A program made the translations under genes and the position numbers. From contig NZ_JACSCW010000003.1 of the NCBI RefSeq assembly GCF_014333585.1, positions 496,001 to 560,000 of the forward strand: a stretch of 64,000 bases of DNA. Direction: 5' to 3'. Each line of letters starts with the position of its first letter. The stretch's first letter is position 1. The notes under the pieces are model-generated. The model saw only the letters and a list, made by a program, of their open reading frames with translations, was not told where the DNA came from and ran no database searches. This document shows, in pieces, positions 8,138 through 16,687 of this stretch. The DNA comes from Hymenobacter sp. BT188. Lineage in GTDB: Bacteria; Bacteroidota; Bacteroidia; Cytophagales; Hymenobacteraceae.

Positions 8138-8965
8138 ATGCCCTTGTTTCGTCCTACCTTCTTTCTGTTGTTACTGAGCGCTTTGCTGCTCGGCTCGTGC
8201 AGTGGCTATCAAAAGCTGCTCAAGAGCGACGACGTGAATAAAAAATATACCGCCGCCATCAAGTACTACGATGAAGGTGACTTCTTTAAAGCCGGTACTC
8301 TGCTGGAAGAGCTAATTCCGCTGTTGCGTGGTCGGCCAGAGGCAGAGAAGGCCCAGTTTTACTTCGCCAACACGAACTTCCGTCAGCGGAATTATACCTT
8401 GGCTTCGTATTATTTCAAGTCGTTTTTCGAGACGTATCCCAATTCGACTTACGCTGAAGAGGCTTCGTTCATGTACGCCAAGTCGCTCTTTCGCGACTCA
8501 CCGGAGTTTGAACTCGACCAGACTAACACCTTCACGGCGCTAGAGGCTATTCAGGATTTTCTGAACCGCTATCCCACCAGCCAGTTCCGCCCCGAGACGG
8601 AAAGCATGTCGCAGGAGCTACAGAAGAAGCTGGATATCAAAGCCTTTGAGAGCGCCCGGCTGTACTATCAGCTGCGCTACTATCAATCGGCGGTAGTTGC
8701 TTTTACAGCTTTTCAGCAGCAGTTTCCGGCCTCTGTTTACAACGAGGAAGCCGCTTATCTGAAGGTAGCTGCCCAGTATTACTACGCGAAAGAAAGTGTG
8801 GAGCAAAAGCAGCGGGAGCGCTATTTGGAGGCTATTGCCTTCTACCAGAGCTTCATTGATACCTATCCGCAAAGCAAAAACCTGAAACAGGCTGAGTCAT
8901 TTTATGATGATGCCCGCGCCGAGGTAGCAAGGCTCAAGCCTGCCGCCGACGCTGCCGTCAACTAA
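8138..8965 (+). CDS. bamD: Outer membrane assembly lipoprotein BamD
   Basis: TPR-containing lipoprotein of the BAM complex, which folds beta-barrel proteins into the outer membrane. The lipobox LLGSC places the modified Cys at residue 21. After it come about five TPR-like helical pairs, including YYDEGDFFKAGTLLEEL and YFKSFFETYPNSTYAEEA, the P-x-S-x-A-x-x-A pattern typical of BamD. At 275 residues it has a normal length. It is followed 115 bp later by rpoZ, and its own promoter lies immediately upstream. Confidence 0.93.
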   Translation: MPLFRPTFFLLLLSALLLGSCSGYQKLLKSDDVNKKYTAAIKYYDEGDFFKAGTLLEELIPLLRGRPEAEKAQFYFANTNFRQRNYTLASYYFKSFFETYPNSTYAEEASFMYAKSLFRDSPEFELDQTNTFTALEAIQDFLNRYPTSQFRPETESMSQELQKKLDIKAFESARLYYQLRYYQSAVVAFTAFQQQFPASVYNEEAAYLKVAAQYYYAKESVEQKQRERYLEAIAFYQSFIDTYPQSKNLKQAESFYDDARAEVARLKPAADAAVN

Positions 8966-8983
8966 TTTTAAAGGGCTAGATAC

Positions 8984-9042
8984 CTGAAAGGTTAAATGGT
9001 TGGTCGATCATCCGGCCCCTAAATCGTCATCTAACCTTTCAG
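8984..9042. other. Inverted repeat in the rpoZ leader
   Basis: CTGAAAGGTTA and its exact complement TAACCTTTCAG flank a 37-nt loop between bamD and rpoZ. No T-run follows, so it is not an obvious terminator. It could structure the rpoZ 5' region; the function is unknown. Confidence 0.4.
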
Positions 9043-9080
9043 CCATTTAGCCTTAAATCAATTTAACCATTCAGTTTAAG

Positions 9081-9422
9081 ATGAAAACTCCGAATAACGT
9101 CCCCGCTTCCATCGTAACCCGCAACCTGTCGGAATTCGCTGACCAGACTGGCAATGTATATGAGTCGCTGGCTATTATTGCTAAGCGGGCCAACCAGATT
9201 TCGGTTACGCTGAAAGAAGAGTTGAACAGCAAACTGGCCGAGTTTGCCACTACGGTTGACAACTTGGAAGAAGTATTTGAGAACCGCGAGCAAATCGAGA
9301 TTTCCAAGTACTACGAGCGCCTGCCCAAGCCCACCAACTTGGCTGTAGAAGAGTTTTTGGAAGGCAGAGTACACTTCTCGACGCCCGCTGAAGGCGAAAC
9401 GCCAGCCCGCGCTGCTGAGTAA
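9081..9422 (+). CDS. rpoZ: DNA-directed RNA polymerase omega subunit (Bacteroidota type)
   Basis: Small accessory subunit of 113 residues that helps fold and assemble the beta' subunit. The segment GNVYESLAIIAKRANQISVTL corresponds to the omega core, where Y-E-x-x-x-x-x-x-R-A-x-Q is the diagnostic pattern. The long acidic C-terminal extension (EEVFENREQIEISKYYERL) matches the Bacteroidota version rather than E. coli RpoZ. Its place between bamD and the coaBC genes is a conserved Bacteroidota order. coaC starts 24 bp downstream, so cotranscription is likely. Confidence 0.93.
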   Translation: MKTPNNVPASIVTRNLSEFADQTGNVYESLAIIAKRANQISVTLKEELNSKLAEFATTVDNLEEVFENREQIEISKYYERLPKPTNLAVEEFLEGRVHFSTPAEGETPARAAE

Positions 9423-9446
9423 ACTTCGCTTCCTAACTACCGCACA

Positions 9447-9998
9447 ATGGCGCTGCAAGGCCGTAAAATTTTGCTGGGCGTGTGCGGGAGCATTGCCGCG
9501 TATAAGTCCGCCCTATTGGTGCGGCTCCTGGTAAAGGCCGGGGCTGAGGTGCAAGTCATTCTGACGGCCTCGGCCTCGGCCTTTGTCACGCCTCTTACGC
9601 TTGGTACGCTGTCTAAAAATCCTGTTCTGATGGGTTTTTTGAAGGATGAAGCGGCCGGTGAGTGGCATAACCACGTGGATTTGGGCTTGTGGGCTGATGC
9701 GCTAGTTATTGCTCCGGCTAGTGCCAATTCCGTGGCTCAACTAGCGAACGGTCACTGTCCCAATCTGCTGACGGCCGTTTACCTTTCGGCCCGTTGCCCG
9801 GTGTTCTTGGCGCCCGCTATGGACCTAGACATGTACGCTCACCCTGCCGTAACCGAAAACCTCGCTCGCCTCCGCCGTTTCGGCAACCATGTATTCGATT
9901 CGCCTCCTGGTGAGCTGGCTAGTGGCCTTTCAGGGCCCGGTCGGATGCTGGAGCCGGAGGACATTATGCGGAAGCTGGAGGAGTTTTTTAGTACCTAA
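9447..9998 (+). CDS. coaC: Phosphopantothenoylcysteine decarboxylase (CoaC domain, stand-alone)
   Basis: FMN-dependent decarboxylation of 4'-phosphopantothenoylcysteine in coenzyme A synthesis. The flavoprotein fold starts with GRKILLGVCGSIAAYK; the active-site His is in WHNHVDLG, the flavin-site PASAN is near residue 91, and the substrate clamp PAMDLDMY replaces the usual PxMNxxMW. At 183 residues it ends at LEPEDIMRKLEEFFST, just where the CoaC domain ends in fused CoaBC proteins. The CoaB part is a separate gene 52 bp downstream in another frame. This is either a true split or an ancient frameshift; both halves look intact. Confidence 0.93.
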   Translation: MALQGRKILLGVCGSIAAYKSALLVRLLVKAGAEVQVILTASASAFVTPLTLGTLSKNPVLMGFLKDEAAGEWHNHVDLGLWADALVIAPASANSVAQLANGHCPNLLTAVYLSARCPVFLAPAMDLDMYAHPAVTENLARLRRFGNHVFDSPPGELASGLSGPGRMLEPEDIMRKLEEFFST

Positions 9999-10050
9999 GC
10001 AGCAACTGACCTCCGAATTTAGATTAATAGCGCCCTTCTTATAAGCATTT

Positions 10051-10710
10051 ATGCGCGTTCTCATCACGGCTGGCCCTACCTACGAACCCATTGATCCGGT
10101 GCGCTTTATCGGCAACCGCTCAACTGGCAAGATGGGCTACGCGCTGGCCGAAGCATTTGCGGCTCAGGGGGCAAATGTGACGATGATAAGCGGCCCGACG
10201 CAGCTCCATATCCAGCATCCGCGAATTGAGGTGATTGCGGTGCAGACGGCTGACGAGATGTACGCTGCGGCTGCCAAAATTGCCCCCCAGGCAGATGTGT
10301 GGGTGTTTGCCGCCGCCGTGGCCGATTATAAGCCGCGGTCAATGGCCACGAACAAGATCAAAAAGGACGGCGATACGCTGACCTTAGAGCTGGTCAAGAA
10401 CATTGACATTGCCGCCACACTGGGCAAACAGAAGCGACCTGAACAATTTTCGGTGGGTTTTGCGTTGGAGACGAATGATGAGGAAACGCACGCTCGCGCC
10501 AAGCTACAGCGCAAGAACTTCGACCTCATCGTGCTCAATTCCCTGCGCGACGCCGGTGCCGGCTTCGGCCACGATACCAATAAAGTGACGCTGCTGACCG
10601 CTGGGGGGCAAATGACTATCTTTGAATTGAAGCCGAAAGCCGAAGTGGCCCGCGACATTGTGCAAACCGTTTTGGCTTCGCTCTCTGCTATACCTACTCC
10701 CCATGCGTAA
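10051..10710 (+). CDS. coaB: Phosphopantothenate--cysteine ligase (CoaB domain, stand-alone)
   Basis: CTP-dependent joining of 4'-phosphopantothenate to cysteine, the step before CoaC. The protein opens directly with MRVLITAGPTYEPIDPVRFIG and has the dinucleotide-binding NRSTGKMG, AAAVADYKP, the catalytic Lys in NKIKKDG, and GFALETND. At 219 residues it equals the CoaB half of a fused enzyme. Its stop overlaps the start of the next gene by 8 bp, implying translational coupling. It carries G6C motifs at 10282 (I-A-P-Q) and 10603. Confidence 0.93.
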   Translation: MRVLITAGPTYEPIDPVRFIGNRSTGKMGYALAEAFAAQGANVTMISGPTQLHIQHPRIEVIAVQTADEMYAAAAKIAPQADVWVFAAAVADYKPRSMATNKIKKDGDTLTLELVKNIDIAATLGKQKRPEQFSVGFALETNDEETHARAKLQRKNFDLIVLNSLRDAGAGFGHDTNKVTLLTAGGQMTIFELKPKAEVARDIVQTVLASLSAIPTPHA

Positions 10711-11614
10711 CCTGCTGTTCTCACTTTGCTGTCTGTTCTTGCTGCTTGCGCGCCCGTCTCAAGCCCAGGAGCTACTGGCTGAAGTAAGCGTGACCACCGA
10801 AAACGTGACCATTGCCGATCAGCAGCTCGTGCAGCAAATGCGGACGGACATCCAGTCGTTTCTGAACACGCGCACCTGGACCAGCATCACCTATCGGCCC
10901 GAGGAGCGTATTCGTTTCCGGTTGTTTATAGGTATTACCGGGATTCCTCAAACCGGCTCTTACCAGGCTACTGCCCGCATCATTACGGAGCGCCCTGTGT
11001 ATGGCACCGGGTACCAAACCAATTTGCTGTCGTTTGCTGACAGAGGGTGGGTTTTTAATTACTCGCCGCAAAATCCGCTCGATTATTCCGACAATGTATT
11101 TGTGTCAAATCTGTCGTCGCTGCTGAGCTATTACGCTTATATTGTGATCGGCATGGATCAGGACAGCTTTTCGCCATTAGGCGGCTCGCCTTACTACGAC
11201 CGCGCCCGAAACATACTGACTACAGCCGCTTCCCAAACCCAGGAGGGTGACCAGGGCTGGCGCAACACAGAGCCACGCAATCGCTATTGGCTGCTCAATG
11301 ATTTACAGGATCCTCAATTGTCTGCTTTCCGCAATGGGGTGTATGCCTACTACCGGCAGGGCCTGGACATTTTTGTAGAGAAGCCGGAAGATGCCCGCGC
11401 CAGTATCTTTAAGGCTCTTCAGGGCGTACAAGCTGCCACCGTTCGCCGGCCAGGTACGTTGTTGGCACGTGCTTTCTTCGATACGAAAGCCGACGAAATA
11501 GCGAACATTTTCCGTACCACCTCCGACCCTCAGCAGAAAGCGCAGGTAGTAGCCCTGCTCACGGAAGTTGACCCTACCAACACCGCCAAGTATCAGGCAA
11601 TTTTGAAGCGCTAG
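10703..11614 (+). CDS. DUF4835 family exported protein (PorD-like)
   Basis: Exported protein of 303 residues. The ATG at 10703 is preferred over 10658 because it begins a clean signal peptide (MRNLLFSLCCLFLLLARPSQA) and overlaps the coaB stop by 8 bp. The mature part matches the DUF4835 pattern: QELLAEVSVTTENV near the N-terminus, then RLFIGITGIPQTGSYQATARI and the D-Y-S-D-N-x-F and YYAYIVIGMDQDSF blocks. In Bacteroidota this family regularly sits between coaBC and recN, and some annotations link it to type IX secretion (PorD). That role is inferred, not shown here. Confidence 0.85.
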   Translation: MRNLLFSLCCLFLLLARPSQAQELLAEVSVTTENVTIADQQLVQQMRTDIQSFLNTRTWTSITYRPEERIRFRLFIGITGIPQTGSYQATARIITERPVYGTGYQTNLLSFADRGWVFNYSPQNPLDYSDNVFVSNLSSLLSYYAYIVIGMDQDSFSPLGGSPYYDRARNILTTAASQTQEGDQGWRNTEPRNRYWLLNDLQDPQLSAFRNGVYAYYRQGLDIFVEKPEDARASIFKALQGVQAATVRRPGTLLARAFFDTKADEIANIFRTTSDPQQKAQVVALLTEVDPTNTAKYQAILKR

Positions 11615-11846
11615 CTCAGGAGCTATAGCTAAGTGGGTGTTGCTAAATAATTTGGCTTATTTTTGTCGAATCACCGGAATCAACTAATTTTATTAGTTGT
11701 ATCAAGTGTTAATGCTTTGAACAGAAGCGAAAGGCCATCTTTTGCCTCTTTTTAGTACAGCCTTTCCTCAAAAAAAGCCCCCCAGCGCAAGCGTTTCGTG
11801 TGAAGTTTCAGACTGAGCTGCTGCTGTCTTTATTATTTAAAATTGT

Positions 11847-13520
11847 ATGCTGGTTGATCTTCGCATTCAAAACTACGCGCTGATTGAGGCGCTGGAGTTG
11901 CGGCCGTCGGCCCTTCTCAATATAATTACCGGTGAAACAGGCGCGGGCAAGTCTATTATGCTGGGCGCCATTGGCTTGCTGCTGGGCAATCGGGCCGACT
12001 CACGTATGCTGTTCAATACAGGTAGCAAGTGCGTGATTGAAGGCCAGTTTGACATTTCAAACTATCAGTTGCAGGATATCTTCGACTCCGAAGACCTCGA
12101 CTACGATGCCCAGTGCATTCTACGCCGCGAAATCAGCCCCACGGGCAAGTCGCGAGCCTTTGTGAATGACACGCCGGTGACCTTGGAAACGCTGCGAAAA
12201 ATTGGTGCCAACCTCATGGACATCCACTCCCAGCACGACACGCTGCTGCTGGGTGATGCCGTGTTTCAGCTCAATTTGCTTGACCTGTACGCTGGGCTGG
12301 TGCCTACACGAGGACAGTATTCCAATGCGTATCGCCAATACCGCAAGCTTGAATCTGACTTAAAAACCCTGGAAAATCAGGTAGCGCAGGCCAATAAAGA
12401 ACTGGATTACCACAGCTTTCTGCTCAGCGAACTGGAAGAAGCGCGCCTCGACCAGGAAAACCAGGAGGAGTTGGAGCAGGAAATAAAGCAGCTCGAACAC
12501 GCTGAGGAGATTAAATACAAGCTCAGTCAGGCGTATCAAAGCCTGTCGGAAAGTGAATACTGCGCCACGGGCAGCATGAAGGAAGCCGCCGTAATGCTGG
12601 GCCAGATTGCCGCTTACGCCGACTCCTTCCAAACTCTGAAGGCCCGGCTCGACAGTTGCCTCATCGAGCTGCACGACATTGCCGATGAAGTAGAAGCTGC
12701 CGAGCGCCGCACCGAAGGTGACCCCGCCCGCATCGACGAGCTACAAGGCCGCCTGAACGTGCTGTATAACCTTCAGCGCAAGCACCAGGTTCGCGACTTG
12801 ACGGCCCTTATCGAAGTGCGCGACCAGCTACGCCAGCAAGTCGGCTCGGTGCTGAACCTTGATAAAGAAATTGCCCGCCTGCGCAAAGATACCGACGGCG
12901 CTCTGGCCACTGTGACCAAGCAAGCCGCGCGCCTCTCAGAAAGCCGGCGGAAAGCATTTCCTAAGTTTGAGAAAGAACTGGCGGCTTTGCTTTCTGAGTT
13001 GGGAATGCCCCATTCGCGCATTGTAGTGCAGCACACCACCAGTCAGCCTAGCGCCAGCGGTACCGATGTGGTGAGCATTCTGTTCACGGCCAACAAAGGG
13101 GCTCAACCCCAAACGCTCAGTAAAGCAGCCTCGGGGGGCGAATTTTCTCGCCTTATGCTCTGCATCAAGTACATGCTGGCTGATAAGACGGCTTTGCCCA
13201 CGATTGTATTTGACGAAATCGACACCGGTATTTCTGGCGAAATTGCGGTGAAAGTGGGCCGCATGATGCAGCAAATGGCTAAGAAACATCAGCTTGTAGC
13301 TATTTCTCACCTACCCCAAATGGCCGCTGCCGGCGACGCACATTACTTCGTCTACAAAGAAGACCGCGCCGACCGCACCATCAGCCGCATCCGCCAGCTG
13401 AGCACCGAAGAGCGCATCCGCGAAATCGCCCACATGATTGCTGGTGCCAAGCCAAGTGAGAATGCTTTCGAAAGCGCACGGGAGTTGCTGGCTATGCGGG
13501 GAGAGGCTATGGCCGCATAA
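11847..13520 (+). CDS. recN: DNA repair protein RecN
   Basis: SMC-like ATPase acting early in double-strand break repair. The ATP-binding head is split: Walker A GETGAGKS at 29-36 and, after about 250 residues of coiled coil, the signature SGGEFSRLM at 429-437 and Walker B VFDEIDTG (Asp456/Glu457). At 557 residues it has the normal length. The signature codons contain a G6C motif (13133). The 232-bp upstream gap holds a solo minus-strand G6C motif at 11777 preceded by an A-run. Confidence 0.96.
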   Translation: MLVDLRIQNYALIEALELRPSALLNIITGETGAGKSIMLGAIGLLLGNRADSRMLFNTGSKCVIEGQFDISNYQLQDIFDSEDLDYDAQCILRREISPTGKSRAFVNDTPVTLETLRKIGANLMDIHSQHDTLLLGDAVFQLNLLDLYAGLVPTRGQYSNAYRQYRKLESDLKTLENQVAQANKELDYHSFLLSELEEARLDQENQEELEQEIKQLEHAEEIKYKLSQAYQSLSESEYCATGSMKEAAVMLGQIAAYADSFQTLKARLDSCLIELHDIADEVEAAERRTEGDPARIDELQGRLNVLYNLQRKHQVRDLTALIEVRDQLRQQVGSVLNLDKEIARLRKDTDGALATVTKQAARLSESRRKAFPKFEKELAALLSELGMPHSRIVVQHTTSQPSASGTDVVSILFTANKGAQPQTLSKAASGGEFSRLMLCIKYMLADKTALPTIVFDEIDTGISGEIAVKVGRMMQQMAKKHQLVAISHLPQMAAAGDAHYFVYKEDRADRTISRIRQLSTEERIREIAHMIAGAKPSENAFESARELLAMRGEAMAA

Positions 13521-13567
13521 GGCGGACCAATGTCTGATAAGGCTAAAAGAGAGAATTAAATAAGGCG

Positions 13568-13660
13568 GTCATGCAGAGCGGAGCGAAGCATCTCGCGTGC
13601 TGATGCTGGAGTACTATTACTACTACCGCGAGCGAGATGCTTCGCTCCGCTCTGCATGAC
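13568..13660. repeat. Perfect 29-bp inverted repeat, GAGATGCTTCGC family
   Basis: The left arm (13568-13596, starting GTCATGCAGAGCGGAGCG) and right arm (13632-13660, ending CGCTCTGCATGAC) are exact complements around a 35-nt centre. It lies between recN and fabI. The same arm sequence recurs at 3787, 19194, 23676 and 43613. It behaves like a REP/BIME or small non-autonomous element; no transposase is present in the window. Confidence 0.85.
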
Positions 13661-13793
13661 GTTCTATCTCAAAAGGCTTCATTGCAACAGCTTTGGTTTC
13701 GCTTCTGCATGATGTTGTTGAAGAGCATAGCGGTCTTTTTTATTTTTTCGCCTCTTTTGCACTTCCATAACTACTAACTCCTACACTCTCTCC

Positions 13794-14615
13794 ATGTCCA
13801 ATAACCTACTCGCTGGCAAAGTCGGCATCATCTCCGGCGCGCTCGACCATAAATCCATTGCCTGGAAAGTAGCCCAGAAAGCGCACGCCGAAGGTGCCCG
13901 CTTTGTGCTGACCAATGCCCCGCTGGCCATGCGTATGGGCGAAATCAAGCAGCTCGCTGAGGAGTGCGGCGCTCTTATCGTGCCCGCCGATGCTACCTCC
14001 GTGGAAGAGCTGGAAAACCTGTTTTCGCAGGCTACCGAGCATCTGGGGGGCAAATTGGACTTCGTGCTGCACAGCATTGGCATGAGCCCCAACATTCGTA
14101 AGAAGAAGCACTACGGCGAGCTAGACTACAAATTCTTCCAGCAAACCCTGGACGTGTCGGCCCTGTCGTTTCATAAGATGATGGCCGTAGCCGAGCGCCA
14201 GGATGCCATGAATGAGTGGGGCAGCATTGTGGCCCTGTCGTACATTGCCGCTCAGCGTGTATTCCCCGATTACACGGATATGTCGCAGGCCAAAGCCATG
14301 CTCGAAAGCATCGCCCGCAACTACGGCTACCGCCTCGGCAAGCTCAAAAAGGTGCGCGTGAACACCATCTCGCAGTCGCCGACCAAAACCACAGCCGGTA
14401 CCGGAGTAGGCGGCTTCGACGCGTTCTACGATTATGCCGATAAGATGTCGCCGCTGGGCAATGCCCCCGCTGAAGCCTGCGCCGACTACTGCATCACCCT
14501 CTTCTCTGACCTGACACGCTACGTGACCATGCAGAACCTGCTCCACGACGGTGGCTTCAGCAGCACCGGTATTTCGGAAGATGTAGTAGAAGCCTTGATG
14601 AAGATGAACAGCTAG
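13794..14615 (+). CDS. fabI: Enoyl-[acyl-carrier-protein] reductase FabI
   Basis: NADH-dependent last step of each fatty-acid elongation cycle; cytoplasmic tetramer, 273 residues. The short-chain reductase fold has GALDHKSIAW as the FabI-type cofactor loop and the active-site pair Tyr160-x6-Lys167 in DYTDMSQAKA, with the additional FabI Tyr150. The substrate-loop segment SQSPTKTTAGTGV is near residue 199. The gene is monocistronic, between a palindromic repeat and its own terminator. Confidence 0.97.
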   Translation: MSNNLLAGKVGIISGALDHKSIAWKVAQKAHAEGARFVLTNAPLAMRMGEIKQLAEECGALIVPADATSVEELENLFSQATEHLGGKLDFVLHSIGMSPNIRKKKHYGELDYKFFQQTLDVSALSFHKMMAVAERQDAMNEWGSIVALSYIAAQRVFPDYTDMSQAKAMLESIARNYGYRLGKLKKVRVNTISQSPTKTTAGTGVGGFDAFYDYADKMSPLGNAPAEACADYCITLFSDLTRYVTMQNLLHDGGFSSTGISEDVVEALMKMNS

Positions 14616-14637
14616 TTTCTGGTAACCAGAAATCCTG

Positions 14638-14671
14638 AAAAAGCCCGCTCTGTATGCAGAGCGGGCTTTTT
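14638..14671. terminator. Terminator after fabI
   Basis: GCCCGCTCTG and its exact complement around a 4-nt loop TATG, with A5 before and T5 after. It can act for fabI (plus) and the broken lipoprotein gene (minus) that converge here. Confidence 0.9.
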
Positions 14672-14731
14672 CATGCGTTAGTAATAAGCTGGTTTCCTTC
14701 GCATCGGCGTATGAGATTGGCTCTATACAAT

Positions 14732-15277
14732 CTACTGGCTCAGTGGTTTCGTCAGGTCAAAATCGGCCTGAAACCGCAGTTGTCCATCGCGCTTGAGAAT
14801 GTAGCTGAACGTCTTGCGGTCTTCGCTCAATACCGTTGACCACTCATTGGTGGCAGCAGCAGGTATCAGTTTTGCCGTGTAGTCATCGGCCGGATAGCTC
14901 TGGCTATACAGCGTGCCGCCGGACTTGGCGTAGCCCCCGTACATGGTCACCGAATCGGGGGTGCCGTCGGGGTGGCGGTGGTCGTGCTTGAGCAGAAGGC
15001 CCTAGTCGCTTTTGGTGAATACCCAGGTGCGGGCTTTGTCCTCGCCAACCTGAAAAGGAACTCGGATTTCGGTGGGCGAACAGCTCTGCACCCGCATCAC
15101 TAACGCCTTGCCCGCAAATGGATCTTTGCCGCCTTCCGGAAATACCACTTTACCCTCATACGCCTGGTTGCATAGGGTGCTCAAACGCCCAAAGAAGTCC
15201 TGCGAAGGCGTGGGGGGCATTTTGGCGGTGGTGCAGCCAAAGGCAAAAAGGACCAGAAATAGGTAGGCGTTTTTCAT
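14732..15277 (-). pseudogene. Lipoprotein gene interrupted by an in-frame TAG
   Basis: From the ATG at 15277 a lipoprotein signal (MKNAYLFLVLFAFGC) leads into a coherent small secreted domain, stopped after 91 codons by TAG at 15002-15004. The same frame resumes at once (GLLLKHDHRHPDGTP...) and continues to a TAG at 14732, giving about 180 residues in all. Both halves read as one domain: RTWVFTKSD, stop, GLLLKHDHRH. One base change would restore the frame. Possible causes are a recent nonsense mutation, a sequencing error or readthrough. The function is not recognised. Confidence 0.75.
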
Positions 15278-15491
15278 AAATGCTACGTAATGTTTACTGA
15301 AAACAGGTCAGGTGCCTGTAGTGTGTATTAGTCAACTCATGCCTCACCTACACTTGCAACTCTTTTTTGGAACGGGTGGCTCCATCAACATGTGGGGCCG
15401 GTAAGGTACGCGTTCTGTGCTGGAGCTGAATTGTACATGCTCATTCACTCAAGGCTAGTCGGGATTATAAAACCACCCTATTTTATTACCT

Positions 15492-15911
15492 ATGCAAGAT
15501 TATCACAACCTCGAAACGCTGCTGAATACCCAGCAAAAGAAGCTCAGTTTTTTCCAAAACCTGGTACTGATTGCCGCCGCCGACGGCATACTCGATAAGA
15601 GCGAAGGAGAATTTCTGCTGCGAATAGGCAAGAAGCTTGGCCTGACGGCCGAAGACGTGCAGCCCATTGCCGATAACCTCAGTGTGCTCAGCTTCGTGGT
15701 GGCCTCCGAGGGCATGCAGCGCACCTTGGAACTGCAAACTCTGGTGCAGATGATGTTGCAGGACGGCCAGATTGACCCACGTGAGTACGGCCTGTGCATG
15801 GAATATGCCAACCGCATTGGCTACAGTAAAGAGATACTGGATGACATGGTAACCCAGCTTGCCGGTGGCGCACCAGCAGGCGGCAACCGCAATCCGCCAA
15901 CGGTGAAGTAG
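15492..15911 (+). CDS. TerB-like domain protein
   Basis: Small cytoplasmic helical protein of 139 residues. LVLIAAADGILDKSEGEFLLRIGKKLGL and MMLQDGQIDPREYGLCMEYANRIG resemble the two acidic helix-loop blocks (D-G-x-x-x-x-x-E) of the TerB/DjlA-like fold found with tellurite-resistance and stress proteins. There is no signal peptide. The last 18 residues are a disordered Gly/Asn/Pro tail. No other ter genes are nearby, so a tellurite role should not be assumed. It converges with the phosphoesterase gene 13 bp away. Confidence 0.65.
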   Translation: MQDYHNLETLLNTQQKKLSFFQNLVLIAAADGILDKSEGEFLLRIGKKLGLTAEDVQPIADNLSVLSFVVASEGMQRTLELQTLVQMMLQDGQIDPREYGLCMEYANRIGYSKEILDDMVTQLAGGAPAGGNRNPPTVK

Positions 15912-15924
15912 CGCCAAGTTCTTG

Positions 15925-16605
15925 TCAGCGGCCTTTCACGCCGGGGTAAAGTGTTTGAACTACATCACTTTGCACAAATTCCTTGGTGCGCACATTCATA
16001 AGACTTAGCCGCCCGCCGTAGGCCGCGCCCTGGTCCAGGTTCCACACGTTGGCGCGCTGGCAGGGTACGGCGCTGGCGGGCCAGGTAGGTGTGTGGCCAA
16101 TAAAGCATTCGTGGTAGTCTTCGGCGAACATGCCATTGCGCCACAGCGTCCGGTCCCAGATAAGGCTGTAGGGGTCCTGTTCGGCTATGGGCAGGTCAGG
16201 GTCGTAGCCGCCGTGCACGTAGAGGTTGCCTACTTCGTCCTCAAAATAAGTCAGCTGCTTGCCAAAGAAGGTGCGAAAGTGCCGTTCAATCTGCTCTTTC
16301 GGTCCCCGCTCATACGATTCAAAGGTTGCCCTTCCACCCTGCTGATACCACAGCATATTTACCTCCTCCCGTGGTGACTCGTTCGCCATCCACTCGGCCG
16401 TCCACCAGTCGTGGTTGCCTTGTAGCCAGATGCTGTTGGGGATACTGAGCAGGCGCTCTACACATTCTGCCGTGTCAGGCCAGCCGTCGGATACGTCGCC
16501 TAAGTGAATCAGGCGGTCAATTCCGGGACGAAAAGGGCTGCGTTCCAATACTTGCTCCAGCGCGCGGAAGGCACCGTGAATGTCACCAAGGGCATAAGTT
16601 TCCAT
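15925..16605 (-). CDS. Metallophosphoesterase (PPP-like)
   Basis: Calcineurin-like phosphoesterase of 226 residues with the dinuclear metal motifs in order: GDIHG at 7-11, GDVSDGWPD near 36-44, GNHDWW near 68-73, and a later His in YVHGGYD. The layout is that of bacterial Ser/Thr protein phosphatases or diadenosine tetraphosphatase-type enzymes. The substrate cannot be told from sequence. No signal peptide is present, so it is cytoplasmic. It is transcribed alone; a plus-strand G6C motif lies just upstream at 16650. Confidence 0.88.
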   Translation of the reverse strand: METYALGDIHGAFRALEQVLERSPFRPGIDRLIHLGDVSDGWPDTAECVERLLSIPNSIWLQGNHDWWTAEWMANESPREEVNMLWYQQGGRATFESYERGPKEQIERHFRTFFGKQLTYFEDEVGNLYVHGGYDPDLPIAEQDPYSLIWDRTLWRNGMFAEDYHECFIGHTPTWPASAVPCQRANVWNLDQGAAYGGRLSLMNVRTKEFVQSDVVQTLYPGVKGR

Positions 16606-16687
16606 CCCAGTTACTACGAGCCCAACAGGAAGTAGGCTGTGGTTGAGCTGGGGGGCTTTTTTGAAATAACTAGTAAACCTGCACGAT

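Noticed and set aside
15492-15911. Tellurite-resistance operon around the TerB-like gene
   Set aside because: No other ter genes are nearby; the domain alone does not support that role.
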